Origin: Streptococcus oralis
GTDB lineage: Bacteria > Bacillota > Bacilli > Lactobacillales > Streptococcaceae
Assembly: GCF_003943415.1 (NCBI RefSeq)
Contig: NZ_RJPK01000003.1
Location: 188,235 to 252,234 of the forward strand
Length of the DNA stretch: 64,000 nucleotides
Direction: 5' to 3'
A program made the position numbers and the translations under genes. Shown piece after piece: positions 8,767-16,544 of the stretch. Under the pieces are notes generated by a model that made no database searches, was not told where the DNA came from, and worked only from the letters and a program-made list of their open reading frames with translations. Position 1 is the first letter of the stretch. Each line of letters opens with the position of its first letter.

Positions 8767-8794
8767 GTATCAAAAGTAGTACTATTGTTGATAC
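8767..8794. promoter_or_regulatory. candidate HxlR operator
   Basis: GTATCAA and TTGATAC form a 28-bp interrupted palindrome with AGTA/TACT pairing inside, between the divergent NTF2-like and HxlR genes. GTAxC/GxTAC half-sites are common for HxlR/MarR-like winged-helix proteins. Assignment to this regulator is inference from position. Confidence 0.45.
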
Positions 8795-8836
8795 TAAAAG
8801 ATAAATTTTTTTAAAAAAATAGAAAGAAGATATTTT

Positions 8837-9184
8837 ATGCCAAATAAAGTGAGTGAGTATGGTATTTGTCCATTTGCGACAACGCAGAGGGTTTTAACGG
8901 GGAAATGGGCACTGGTAATCATTTATCAGTTGAGTACGGGTACTAAACGATTTAAAGAATTACAGAGATTATTGCCTGGGATTACTCAAACTATTTTGAC
9001 CCGTCATCTCCGTCAATTAGAAAAGGATAAGATTGTTCAACGAAAGGTCTATGCCGAAGTTCCACCACGAGTTGAGTACAGCTTAACCGAAATGGGGCAG
9101 GAATTCAGAGTTGTTTTAGATGCTGTCGAGAAATGGGGTCTGGATTATATTAAGTTGCTAAATGCTAATGAGATAGGCAACTGA
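8837..9184 (+). CDS. HxlR family transcriptional regulator
   Basis: A 115-residue winged-helix protein with the family hallmark start: a conserved Cys (CPFATT), GKWALVIIYQL, FKELQRLLPGIT as recognition region and TRHLRQLEKDKIV. The wing ends in PPRVEYSLTEMG. The single N-terminal Cys (C11) is where redox- or aldehyde-sensing HxlR members react. It diverges from the NTF2-like gene and probably controls it and itself through the palindrome at 8767-8794. Confidence 0.9.
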   Translation: MPNKVSEYGICPFATTQRVLTGKWALVIIYQLSTGTKRFKELQRLLPGITQTILTRHLRQLEKDKIVQRKVYAEVPPRVEYSLTEMGQEFRVVLDAVEKWGLDYIKLLNANEIGN

Positions 9185-9330
9185 TAATTCCCATAGAGGG
9201 AATGTATTTTTTATCGAATCCCTCAATTAAAAGACAGTAAGGCAAACCAGTAACTTTCCAGTCAATTTTCTTGAAACCCTTTCCTTCTTTTGATAGACTA
9301 ATACATAGTTTTAAAAAAAGGAGACTTATC

Positions 9331-9999
9331 ATGAAAAAATTTGTTGCTGAATTAATCGGTACATTTATGCTTGTGTTCATCGGAACAGGAGCTGTTGTTT
9401 TTGGAAATGGTCTTGAGGGTCTTGGACACCTTGGAATTGCTTTTGCCTTTGGTTTGGCAATTGTAGTCGCAGCTTCCTCAATCGGAACTGTTTCAGGTGC
9501 TCACTTGAACCCAGCTGTTTCGATCGCTATGTTTGTAAACAAACGTTTGTCATCTTCAGAGCTTGTAAACTACATCCTTGGACAAGTAATTGGAGCTTTC
9601 CTTGCGTCAGCTGCAGTATTCTTCCTCTTGTCTAACTCAGGCGTGTCAACTGCTAGTCTTGGTGAAAATGCCTTGGCAAACGGTGTCACTGTCTTTGGTG
9701 GTTTCTTGTTTGAAACAATCGCAACATTCTTGTTTGTTTTGGTCATCATGACTGTAACATCAGCAAGCAAAGGTAATGGTGCGATTGCTGGTTTGGTGAT
9801 TGGTTTGTCCTTGATGGCAATGATCCTTGTGGGATTGAACATTACTGGACTTTCAGTTAACCCAGCTCGTAGCTTGGCACCAGCTGTCTTTGTAGGTGGC
9901 GCAGCCCTTCAACAAGTATGGATTTTCATCCTTGCTCCAATCGTTGGTGGTGTTCTTGCAGCACTTGTTGCGAAAAACTTCCTTGGAACAGAAGAATAA
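9331..9999 (+). CDS. MIP family aquaporin / glycerol facilitator
   Basis: A 222-residue six-span channel with both half-helix NPA motifs: HLNPAVS (N60) and VNPARS (N177, followed by the selectivity Arg 180). It may pass water, glycerol or small uncharged solutes; sequence alone does not decide. Start ATG 9331 has AAAAAAGGAGA upstream. An in-frame ATG at 9271 would add a hydrophilic N-tail not expected in this family. The preceding gap (9185-9330) shows nothing beyond a possible promoter. Confidence 0.92.
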   Translation: MKKFVAELIGTFMLVFIGTGAVVFGNGLEGLGHLGIAFAFGLAIVVAASSIGTVSGAHLNPAVSIAMFVNKRLSSSELVNYILGQVIGAFLASAAVFFLLSNSGVSTASLGENALANGVTVFGGFLFETIATFLFVLVIMTVTSASKGNGAIAGLVIGLSLMAMILVGLNITGLSVNPARSLAPAVFVGGAALQQVWIFILAPIVGGVLAALVAKNFLGTEE

Positions 10000-10008
10000 T
10001 TGAAATTC

Positions 10009-10048
10009 AAAAAGCCTTGCTCCTCATCTTGAGGAACAGGGCTTTTTC
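10009..10048 (+). terminator. bidirectional terminator after the aquaporin
   Basis: AAAAAGCC ... CTCCTC-atctt-GAGGA ... GGCTTTTT forms an interrupted stem with T-run on the plus strand and A-run before it, so it can serve both the aquaporin and the opposing que operon. Confidence 0.8.
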
Positions 10049-10057
10049 GTATCTGTT

Positions 10058-10255
10058 TATACTCAATGAAAATCAAAGAGCCAACTAGGAAACTATCCGC
10101 AGGTTGCTCAAAGCACTGCTTTGAGGTTGTAGATAGAACTGACGAAGTCAGCTAAAAACATGGTTTTGAGGTTGTAGATGAAACTGACGAAGTCAGTAAC
10201 CATGCATACGGCAAGGCGACGTTGACGCGGGTTGAAGAGATTTTCGAAGAGTATT
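10058..10255 (-). repeat. BOX element, boxA-boxB-boxB-boxC
   Basis: Read on the minus strand this is a full BOX repeat of mitis-group streptococci: boxA about 59 bp starting next to the queF stop, two boxB units of 45 bp (each with the CTGACTTCGTCAG palindrome) and boxC of 50 bp ending TCATTGAGTATA. Lengths sum to the observed 198 bp. The first T of the usual TATACTC end has become A, and the queF stop codon uses two BOX bases. Confidence 0.93.
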
Positions 10256-10745
10256 AGCGGTTGTCAATTTTCTCTGGATGAAGGTCGTGTTGAAAGAGGC
10301 GTTGTTCTGCCAAGCCTTCATACTTGGTTCCAGGTCTACCGTAGTTGTAGTAGGGGTCGATTGAGATGCCACCGCGCGGAGTGAATTTTCCCCAGACTTC
10401 TAAATAGCGAGGGTCTAGTAGATTGACCAAGTCTTTCCCGATAGTGTTGATACAGTTTTCATGAAAATCTCCATGATTTCGGTAGCTAAAGAGGTAGAGT
10501 TTGAGGGATTTTGACTCGACACAGAGCTTGTCAGGAATGTAGGAAATATAAATGGTTGCAAAGTCTGGCTGAGCAGTGATAGGGCACAGGGAGGTAAATT
10601 CAGGACAGTCGAATTTGATGAAATAGTCATTTTCCACATGACGATTGTCAAAGGATTCGAGGACTTCTGGTTGATAGTCAAAAATGTAGGTAGTTTCTTT
10701 GTTGCCCAGTAGGCTTAGATTTTTCATTTCTTCTTGTTGTGACAT
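10254..10745 (-). CDS. queF: NADPH-dependent 7-cyano-7-deazaguanine reductase QueF
   Basis: Reduces the nitrile preQ0 to preQ1, the last free-base step before tRNA insertion. The 163-residue unimodular (YkvM-type) QueF has the catalytic Cys 54 ([11 protein letters not shown]), the Asp of that motif, and the family signature [16 protein letters not shown] from E77 that binds substrate and NADPH. It is the last gene of queC-D-E-F, 17 nt after queE. Its TAA stop is formed at the junction with the BOX element, so the extreme C-terminus may have been altered by that insertion. Confidence 0.95.
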   Translation of the reverse strand: MSQQEEMKNLSLLGNKETTYIFDYQPEVLESFDNRHVENDYFIKFDCPEFTSLCPITAQPDFATIYISYIPDKLCVESKSLKLYLFSYRNHGDFHENCINTIGKDLVNLLDPRYLEVWGKFTPRGGISIDPYYNYGRPGTKYEGLAEQRLFQHDLHPEKIDNR

Positions 10746-10762
10746 GATTTTTTCTTTCTAAT

Positions 10763-11479
10763 TTAAACACCACGCTGGTTGTCGTAGAGGAGGGTATGAA
10801 GTTGAGGAAGGACGCGGACATTGCCCCAGCTATCGTCAGCAGCGATGCGTTCCCAGAGTTCTTTGAGGCGGTCTAGTTGGTCTTGGACGATATTACCTGT
10901 AGCCTTGGGCTCAGGATTTCCAGCCGATAAGAAGAGAACATCTGGTTGGTAACGTTCTTGAATCCCTTTAGCAAAGGCCAAATCGGCATCATCAAAGACA
11001 GGGATTTTAAAGGTGACCTTGTCTGGATCCAATTGGGAAACGATAAAGTCTAAAGTCTCGAAGTTAACTTCCATCTTGGAGGAAGGAGGTTTGGGGCTCA
11101 GAGTGACTTGGTCGATGTCTTTTAACCAATTTTGCCAGCGAGAGCCTTGGGTCTCAACAGCCAGAGTGACACCACGTTCCTTGAGCTTGGTGACGAGTTG
11201 AGCCATGTTGGCTGCTAGGATAGTAGGATTTCCCCCAGACAGGGTTACATAGTCGTAGCTTCCCAGCTTATCTAAGGCGGCAATGACTTCGTCAGCTGTC
11301 ATACGAGTAGGTTTTTCAGAACCATCCCAAGTAAAGGCAGAGTCGCACCAGTCGCAGTGGTAGTCGCAACCAGCAGTGCGGACAAACATGGTTTTCTGCC
11401 CGATAGCACGACCTTCACCTTGAAAGGTTGGCCCGAAAATTTCAAGAACCGGTAGTTTGAGGACACGTTCCCTAGTCAT
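10763..11479 (-). CDS. queE: 7-carboxy-7-deazaguanine synthase QueE
   Basis: Radical-SAM enzyme turning 6-carboxytetrahydropterin into 7-carboxy-7-deazaguanine. The 238-residue protein carries the iron-sulfur motif C38-x3-C42-x2-C45 (GCDYHCDWC) and the following LSGGNPTIL glycine-rich SAM region, with GN in place of the more usual GE. The FGPTFQGEGRAIG lead-in is characteristic of QueE. Its start overlaps the queD end by 8 bp, indicating translational coupling. Confidence 0.95.
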   Translation of the reverse strand: MTRERVLKLPVLEIFGPTFQGEGRAIGQKTMFVRTAGCDYHCDWCDSAFTWDGSEKPTRMTADEVIAALDKLGSYDYVTLSGGNPTILAANMAQLVTKLKERGVTLAVETQGSRWQNWLKDIDQVTLSPKPPSSKMEVNFETLDFIVSQLDPDKVTFKIPVFDDADLAFAKGIQERYQPDVLFLSAGNPEPKATGNIVQDQLDRLKELWERIAADDSWGNVRVLPQLHTLLYDNQRGV

Positions 11480-11915
11480 CTAACCACTCCCGTCTAAACT
11501 CTGCAAAGGCAGTCGGAGTTTCATAGAGGCGAACGTATTCCAAACGGAGACTGCGTTCGTCTGGCAACTCTTGGCTCATGGTTTGGAAAATCCAGTAAAC
11601 CATATTTTCAGCAGTTGTGTTCATATAAGGCAGGGTTTCATTGAGATAGCGATGATCCAAGTGGGGCTCTAAGAAGTTCTTGTAGATCGCTTTAATGTCT
11701 CCAAAATCGTAGGTCATGCCCCGTTCATCTAAAAATCCACTAACAGCAATCTGCAGATGATAAGTGTGGCCGTGCAGGGACTTGCATTTTCCTTCATAGT
11801 GAAAGAGGTGGTGGGCAGCGTCGAAGGTAAATTCTTTTGAAACTAAGGTTCTGTGAGGGTTGTAGACAAGAGACTCCCCAGTTTCCTGTTTGATTTCTTT
11901 GGGTGCAAAAAACAT
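11472..11915 (-). CDS. queD: 6-carboxy-5,6,7,8-tetrahydropterin synthase QueD
   Basis: PTPS-family enzyme that converts dihydroneopterin triphosphate to 6-carboxytetrahydropterin. The 147-residue product shows zinc ligands in AAHHL (H35/36) and LHGH (H48, H50) and the catalytic Cys 44 region (KCKSLHGHTYHL). I chose ATG 11915, which overlaps the queC TAA by one base (TAATG) and has AAAGGAGAGG upstream. Longer open sequence upstream is the queC coding region in another frame. Confidence 0.94.
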   Translation of the reverse strand: MFFAPKEIKQETGESLVYNPHRTLVSKEFTFDAAHHLFHYEGKCKSLHGHTYHLQIAVSGFLDERGMTYDFGDIKAIYKNFLEPHLDHRYLNETLPYMNTTAENMVYWIFQTMSQELPDERSLRLEYVRLYETPTAFAEFRREWLDD

Positions 11916-12568
11916 TAGCCCTCTCCTTTCTGTGAGAGATAAACATCTAGTCCATGCTGACGTAGGTTGCAGGCTGGACAATCTCCACAGCCACTTCCGA
12001 TAATCCCATTGTAGCAGGTCAAGGTCTTTTCACGAACATAGTCAAAGGCACCGAGTTGATCGGCTAACTCCCAAGTTTCAGCCTTGTCTAACCACATGAG
12101 AGGTGTTTGGATAACAAAGTCGTAATCCATAGCAAGGTTGAGGGTAACATTGAGAGATTTGACAAAGACATCTCGGCAGTCAGGGTAGCCTGAGAAGTCT
12201 GTCTCGCAGACACCTGTGACGATGTCTTTAATGCCTCGTTGCTTAGCAAGAACTGCCGCAAAGGACAGAAAGAGGTGGTTGCGACCGTCAACAAAGGTAT
12301 TGGGAATCTCTCCCTCTTTTTGCTCGATTTCCAGATCAGAAGTCAAGGCATTTTCAGTGATTTGTCCCAGTAGAGACATATCCAAGATGTGATGACGAAT
12401 GCCTTGCTCCTTAGCGATTTCTCTAGCAACTTGAATTTCGAGATGATGGCGTTGGCCGTAGGCAAAGGTGACAGCTTCGACCGTTTCATAGTGTTCTTTA
12501 GCCCAAAAGAGGCAGGTTGTGGAATCTTGGCCACCACTAAAGACGACCAAGGCTGATTGACGTTTCAT
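11915..12568 (-). CDS. queC: 7-cyano-7-deazaguanine synthase QueC
   Basis: ATP-dependent enzyme that converts 7-carboxy-7-deazaguanine to preQ0. The 217-residue product has the PP-loop SGGQDS at 11-16 and the C-terminal zinc cluster (CGDCPAC with an upstream Cys in [12 protein letters not shown]). First gene of the operon. Start ATG 12568 has AAGGAGTACT upstream. A longer open frame to 12673 runs through the leader hairpin and is rejected. Confidence 0.95.
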   Translation of the reverse strand: MKRQSALVVFSGGQDSTTCLFWAKEHYETVEAVTFAYGQRHHLEIQVAREIAKEQGIRHHILDMSLLGQITENALTSDLEIEQKEGEIPNTFVDGRNHLFLSFAAVLAKQRGIKDIVTGVCETDFSGYPDCRDVFVKSLNVTLNLAMDYDFVIQTPLMWLDKAETWELADQLGAFDYVREKTLTCYNGIIGSGCGDCPACNLRQHGLDVYLSQKGEG

Positions 12569-12700
12569 AGTACTCCTTCCAAAGTGGGAAATGTTCAGAG
12601 CACGCAAAAAGCTCCCTTGAGGGGAGCTAAAAAATACCAAGTAGAGGTTTTTTTTAGCGATGGCATGTCCCAAACATCGTAATATTCTACCTACAGTCTA
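12569..12700 (-). promoter_or_regulatory. queCDEF leader with intrinsic terminator (candidate preQ1-responsive attenuator)
   Basis: The untranslated leader on the minus strand contains a strong terminator at 12605-12634 (GCTCCC-ttgag-GGGAGC on the plus strand, T-run on minus) 37 nt before the queC start. Upstream of it a short stem CGATG/CATCG is followed by an A-rich stretch and CC. That layout faintly recalls the H-type pseudoknot of class I preQ1 riboswitches, but the known consensus does not match clearly. A terminator inside the leader of a queuosine operon strongly suggests conditional read-through. Confidence 0.45.
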
Positions 12701-12731
12701 GCATATTTTTTAAAAAATGGCAAAGGGCAAG

Positions 12732-12763
12732 AAAAAAGAGACCAAATAAAGCACTTGGTCTCT
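12732..12763 (-). terminator. terminator after trxA
   Basis: AGAGACCAA / TTGGTCTCT form a 9-bp perfect stem with a six-T run on the minus strand, 8 nt past the trxA stop. Confidence 0.88.
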
Positions 12764-12770
12764 AGTGTGA

Positions 12771-13085
12771 TTAACTCAATTCAGCAACGATGGCCTTGAT
12801 TTGTTCTGCTGTGTGTACTCCAGCAACTTGTTTCACCACTTGGCCGTCTTTTTTGAAGAGAAGAGTTGGGATAGACATGATTCCAAAGGCACGAGCTGTG
12901 TTTGGATTTTCATCAACGTCCATTTTAACGATTTTCAAGACATCTTCTGAAAGTTCTTCAGACAATTTATCCAAGATTGGACCTTGCATACGACATGGAC
13001 CACACCAAGTTGCCCAGAAGTCTACCAAGACCAAACCGTCTTTTGTCTCTTGTTCAAATGTTGCATCTGTAATTGCTTTTGCCAT
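12771..13085 (-). CDS. trxA: thioredoxin TrxA
   Basis: General disulfide reductase. The 104-residue product has the active site WCGPC at 27-31, the cis-proline loop (IMSIPTLLFKKDG) and normal length for the family. AAAAAAGGAGAAAT precedes ATG 13085. It lies 15 nt behind the DUF4649 gene, and the good promoter at 13352-13380 probably drives both. Confidence 0.96.
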   Translation of the reverse strand: MAKAITDATFEQETKDGLVLVDFWATWCGPCRMQGPILDKLSEELSEDVLKIVKMDVDENPNTARAFGIMSIPTLLFKKDGQVVKQVAGVHTAEQIKAIVAELS

Positions 13086-13100
13086 AGTATTTCTCCTTTT

Positions 13101-13322
13101 TTAGTTATATTGGCTTAAATCTTGTTTCATGAGATAGAAGAAGACATCTCCATAAGTCCCATGGTAGTCCAAATCATGACCATTGTAAGTTAATTTTTGG
13201 ACAGTGTAGTAATCCGCGACGCCGATAAGGCAGGCTTGTTGAGAACGTTCAAAGTCTTGATAAGACTCGAAAGTCATAGTTCTCTCTTGTTTGCTGGCGT
13301 CTAGGTAGGTAATTTCGATCAT
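13101..13322 (-). CDS. DUF4649 family small protein
   Basis: A 73-residue soluble protein (MIEITYLDASKQERTMTFES ... LIGVADYYTVQKLTYNG), matching the streptococcal DUF4649 family. Function unknown. Upstream on the minus strand lies TTGACA-17-TACAAT and, 6 nt before that -35, a copy of the MarR-type operator. Always-adjacent thioredoxin suggests a redox link, but that is inference. Confidence 0.85.
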   Translation of the reverse strand: MIEITYLDASKQERTMTFESYQDFERSQQACLIGVADYYTVQKLTYNGHDLDYHGTYGDVFFYLMKQDLSQYN

Positions 13323-13351
13323 ATAAAACTCCTTTATTCGATCTTGACTTT

Positions 13352-13401
13352 ATTGTACTCCTTGAAACGAGGAATGTCAAGAAAAATGATTGCGCACGCA
13401 A
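13352..13401 (-). promoter_or_regulatory. promoter and operator of the DUF4649-trxA operon
   Basis: On the minus strand a consensus -35 TTGACA (13375-13380) and -10 TACAAT (13352-13357) are spaced by 17 bp. The 15-bp box at 13387-13401 (plus strand TGATTGCGCACGCAA) differs by one base from the box in the MarR promoter. It lies just upstream of the -35, a position suited to activation or to repression by looping. Confidence 0.7.
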
Positions 13402-13420
13402 CTTTTTTAAAAAAATCTGA

Positions 13421-13801
13421 TTAAGAAATGAAGTCAAGATTCATTTCCAGTCTTTCTTCGATGACCTTTTGTAGATAAGCCAGAGTTGTCTGTCCCTCGT
13501 CAGTCAGGCAGATAAAACTAGCCCGTCTATCCTGATCGCAACATCGGCGACTAAGCAAACCGCAGTTTTTCTCTTCTAGTCGGGCCACCATTCGAGAAAC
13601 AGCGCTCGGACTGAGATGGAGTTTATCTGGCAGGTCAATCTGCCGTAAGGACTTTTCATTAGCTAGATTCAGATAGTAGAGCAGGTAAAACTCTTTTAAG
13701 GTCAGCCTTTGTTCACTCTGCTGGGCGATGGTTTCTTCCAACATAGTTTCCATTTCCTTTTGACGGCGGTTGTAGTCAAACCATTTTTCTAAGTAGGTCA
13801 T
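13421..13801 (-). CDS. MarR family transcriptional regulator
   Basis: A 126-residue winged-helix protein: LTLKEFYLLYYLNL, LRQIDLPDKLHLSPSAVSRM as helix-turn-helix, and the wing LLSRRCCDQDRRASFICLT. The Cys pair at the tip of the wing is unusual and could be redox-sensitive. I chose ATG 13801 with GAAAGGAGAAAG upstream; a longer frame would pass through the promoter. Its own promoter carries the TTGC-N4-GCAA box, as does that of DUF4649-trxA. Confidence 0.88.
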   Translation of the reverse strand: MTYLEKWFDYNRRQKEMETMLEETIAQQSEQRLTLKEFYLLYYLNLANEKSLRQIDLPDKLHLSPSAVSRMVARLEEKNCGLLSRRCCDQDRRASFICLTDEGQTTLAYLQKVIEERLEMNLDFIS

Positions 13802-13867
13802 TGCTTTCTCCTTTCTTTTCAAAGTAAAAATCACAAAATCATTGCTGACTGTCTTTGTAACATAAGA

Positions 13868-13913
13868 TGATTGCGCATGCAATGATTATACTACTTTTAG
13901 CTAATCCTTGCAA
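13868..13913 (-). promoter_or_regulatory. promoter and operator of the MarR gene
   Basis: Minus-strand -35 TTGCAA (13908-13913), 17-bp spacer, -10 TATAAT (13885-13890), then the box TGATTGCGCATGCAA (plus strand, 13868-13882) over the expected transcription start, the classic position for autorepression. The box has arms ATTGC/GCAAT around four bases. Confidence 0.72.
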
Positions 13914-13997
13914 GAAAGAAAAATTTCGATATTTCCTTGAAATTTTCTGAAAAAAGAGTAAACTGGTATGCAAGAATTCTATTTCAAGGAGTTTGAG

Positions 13998-14372
13998 ATG
14001 AAGTTATATGTTCAATTAATGATTCTCTTTGTGATTTCTCTAATCGGTGAGGGAATCTCCAGTTTCTTTCATCTGCCTATTCCAGGCAGTATTATCGGTT
14101 TGATTATTCTTTTTCTAGCCCTGCAATTCAAGTGGCTAAGGACCAGGCATGTCAACATGGTCGGGAATTTCTTGCTGGCCAATATGACCATTCTCTTTTT
14201 GCCACCAGCAGTTGGAATCATGGAAAAGTTTGATGTGATTGCCCCTTATCTCTTGCCCATTGTCTTGATTGTCTTTTTTGCGGCTGTCATCAACATTATC
14301 CTCATCGCCCTAGTGGTTCAGTTTATCAAGCGACGGTTTGAGGGAGATTATGAGAAAGGAGAAGCCAAATGA
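13998..14372 (+). CDS. lrgA: LrgA/CidA family holin-like protein
   Basis: A 124-residue protein with four predicted membrane spans and a charged C-tail (FIKRRFEGDYEKGEAK), as in the LrgA/CidA family that affects murein hydrolase activity, autolysis and, in some species, pyruvate uptake. FHLPIPGSIIGLIILFLAL is the family's conserved loop and helix. I chose ATG 13998 with CAAGGAG upstream rather than the ATG at 13968. Its end overlaps lrgB by 4 bp (ATGA). Confidence 0.88.
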   Translation: MKLYVQLMILFVISLIGEGISSFFHLPIPGSIIGLIILFLALQFKWLRTRHVNMVGNFLLANMTILFLPPAVGIMEKFDVIAPYLLPIVLIVFFAAVINIILIALVVQFIKRRFEGDYEKGEAK

Positions 14373-15064
14373 GTGAATTTGTTTCCAATCCCCTGTTTGG
14401 GATTGCTCTGTCTATCCTAGCTTATCTAGTGGGAATGTTGATTTACAGGCGTTTCCCCCATCCATTAACAACGCCCTTGCTTTTGTCGGCAATTTTCATT
14501 ATCATCCTTCTTAAGGCGACGGGTATTTCTTACCAAGATTACTACCAAGGCGGGGTTTATCTGAACAACTTGATTGTCCCATCGACCGTGGCTCTAGGGA
14601 TTCCGCTTTATAAAAGTTTTCATCTGATGAAGCACCATGCTCGGAGTATTCTCTTTGGTAGTCTGCTAGCAGTAGTTGTCAATACTAGCTTCACTGCCAT
14701 AGTGGCGAAAATCTTTGGCATGGACTTTTTCCTAGCCATTTCTCTCTTTCCCAAGTCAGTGACAACCGCCATGGCAGTGGGAATCACAGAAAAATTGCAA
14801 GGTTTGACGACTGTGACCTTGGTGGTTGTAGTAGCAACTGGGATTTTAACAAGTGTTATTGGACCAACCCTTTTGAAGTGGTTGAAGATTGATGATCCAG
14901 TGGCTGTAGGCCTTTCTCTTGGAGGGACAGGGCATGCTGTCGGAACGGGAACGGCCTTTCGATATGGTTCTGTAGCAGGAGCCATGGGTGGCTTGGCTAT
15001 CGGTGTAACTGGTATTCTCTACGTATTTGTAAGCCCCATCGTGGCCAGCTTGATATTGAGTTAA
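14369..15064 (+). CDS. lrgB: LrgB/CidB family membrane protein
   Basis: A 231-residue multi-span membrane protein, partner of LrgA. Family landmarks are ATGISYQDYYQGG, FFLAISLFPKSVTTAMAVGI and LSLGGTGHAVGTGTAFRYG. Translationally coupled to lrgA by a 4-bp overlap. The pair diverges from the MarR gene, whose operator lies 115 bp upstream of lrgA, so shared control is possible but not shown. A bidirectional terminator follows. Confidence 0.9.
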   Translation: MSEFVSNPLFGIALSILAYLVGMLIYRRFPHPLTTPLLLSAIFIIILLKATGISYQDYYQGGVYLNNLIVPSTVALGIPLYKSFHLMKHHARSILFGSLLAVVVNTSFTAIVAKIFGMDFFLAISLFPKSVTTAMAVGITEKLQGLTTVTLVVVVATGILTSVIGPTLLKWLKIDDPVAVGLSLGGTGHAVGTGTAFRYGSVAGAMGGLAIGVTGILYVFVSPIVASLILS

Positions 15065-15065
15065 A

Positions 15066-15098
15066 GAAAAACCCAGCTTTTTAGCTGGGCATTTTTAT
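15066..15098. terminator. bidirectional terminator between lrgB and the ABC permease
   Basis: CCCAGC-ttttta-GCTGGG flanked by AAAAA on the left and TTTTTA on the right. It serves convergent transcription from both sides and touches the end of the permease gene. Confidence 0.85.
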
Positions 15099-15829
15099 TG
15101 CAAGTTGACCTTATTTTTCAAGATGTAGTAGGTTCCGAGGTAGTAGATAATTGCTAGAATGAAATCTTTGAGGATATCAGCGCTGATTAGGAGGTTAAAA
15201 TCATAATCCATTCGGAAGAAGATGGAAATATAGCCAATCACGATGTTAAGCACGATATAGGCTAAAATTCCCATAGCGGTACGATACTCGTTAAATAGTT
15301 GACCAATTGAGATGCAAAGGTAAATAGATAAAATCCAAGTAATTGAACCCACCAGAAGAGAGAGGGCATAGAGCCAACCGTAACCGAGATAAGGAGAGAT
15401 AAATCGATAGAGGAGTGGCAAATCTTTCACTACAGGGGTGAGTGAGAAGATAATAATGATACTCAAGATAAATACAATATAGCTTATGATTGACCAAATG
15501 AGAGCACCCAGTAATTTGGCGGTGATGATTTGGTGTTCAGAGACGGGCAGAGTCAATGTCAGATAGCCCTGACGATCGTAGACACTTCCCTTGAAGCGTC
15601 GAACGATTAGAAAGATCGTCGCGATCCAGAGAGTAACGCTGAGCCCCCCAAAAACTAAGATCAGAAAGCCTAACAGATAGTAGGGCTCATTACCATAGCT
15701 AGTGTAGGTCTGACTAATACCAGAAATGGATGCACCAATCAAAACCGAAATTGCAAGCACAGCACCGTAGAGAGCTAGATACCATTTGTTAACATTTTTA
15801 AATTCATAACGAACTAAATTCCAAAACAT
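15095..15829 (-). CDS. ABC-2 type transporter permease
   Basis: A 244-residue protein with about six membrane spans starting MFWNLVRYEFKNVNKWYLAL. The family's cytoplasmic loop with YDRQGYLTLTLPVSEHQI is typical of ABC-2 permeases partnered with YtrB-like ATPases. Cargo unknown; relatives respond to cell-wall stress. It lies 15 nt after the ATPase gene in a GntR-ATPase-permease operon. Confidence 0.85.
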   Translation of the reverse strand: MFWNLVRYEFKNVNKWYLALYGAVLAISVLIGASISGISQTYTSYGNEPYYLLGFLILVFGGLSVTLWIATIFLIVRRFKGSVYDRQGYLTLTLPVSEHQIITAKLLGALIWSIISYIVFILSIIIIFSLTPVVKDLPLLYRFISPYLGYGWLYALSLLVGSITWILSIYLCISIGQLFNEYRTAMGILAYIVLNIVIGYISIFFRMDYDFNLLISADILKDFILAIIYYLGTYYILKNKVNLQ

Positions 15830-15844
15830 AATAATCTCCTTTGT

Positions 15845-16540
15845 CTAAGCCTTGAACTCCTGGCGGAAGAGCTGGTCAATTGACTCACCTGACTCATAAC
15901 GAATATCATCAACATTTCCTTGACGAACAACTTTTCCGTTATTTAGGAAGATGATTTCGTCCAAGATCGGCTCAATATCTGAAATCAAGTGGGTAGAAAT
16001 CAAGACAGTTGAAGTTGGTGAGTAGTTGTTGATGATGGTGTTCAAGATATAGTCACGGGCAGCTGGATCCACACCACCAATCGGTTCGTCGAGCACGTAG
16101 AGACGAGCTTCACGGCTCATAACCAGGATGAGCTGAACCTTTTCCTTGTTTCCTTTTGACAATTTCTTGAGACGACTGTTTTCATCAATGCCAAGATCTG
16201 CTAAAAGGTGCTGAGCCCGCTCAAGATTGAAATCTTGGTAGAAAGTTTTAAAGTAGGTCAGTGCTTCTTTGATTTTCATCTGTTCATTCAGATAAGTCGT
16301 GTCTGGTAGATAAGAGACAATGGCCTTGGTAGCAGGACTTGGGTCCATGTTGTTAATGAGGACACGACCTTGGTCTGGTTGGAGAAGTCCGTTGATCAGC
16401 TTGATCAAGGTTGTTTTTCCAGATCCGTTTGGACCGAGAAGCCCGACGATTTTTCCAGCGGGAATCTCAAGGGAAACATTGTTAAGGGCTGCTGTAGCCC
16501 CATAGGATTTGGATACATTTTCAAACGCTAGTAATGTCAT
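15845..16540 (-). CDS. ABC transporter ATP-binding protein
   Basis: A 231-residue ATPase with Walker A GLLGPNGSGKTT near residue 35, signature LSKGNKEKVQ (a divergent LSGGQ as in YtrB/BcrA-like proteins), Walker B LYVLDEPIGGVD and the H-loop STHL. I chose ATG 16540 (MTLLAFENVSKSYG) with GGAGTG upstream. It lies 4 nt after the GntR gene. A possible antibiotic-peptide or cell-wall exporter with the downstream permease. Confidence 0.9.
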   Translation of the reverse strand: MTLLAFENVSKSYGATAALNNVSLEIPAGKIVGLLGPNGSGKTTLIKLINGLLQPDQGRVLINNMDPSPATKAIVSYLPDTTYLNEQMKIKEALTYFKTFYQDFNLERAQHLLADLGIDENSRLKKLSKGNKEKVQLILVMSREARLYVLDEPIGGVDPAARDYILNTIINNYSPTSTVLISTHLISDIEPILDEIIFLNNGKVVRQGNVDDIRYESGESIDQLFRQEFKA

Positions 16541-16544
16541 AATT

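Noticed and set aside
12569..12673. N-terminal extension of QueC through the leader
   Set aside because: The extension has no ribosome site, crosses the terminator hairpin and precedes the well-conserved start [16 protein letters not shown].
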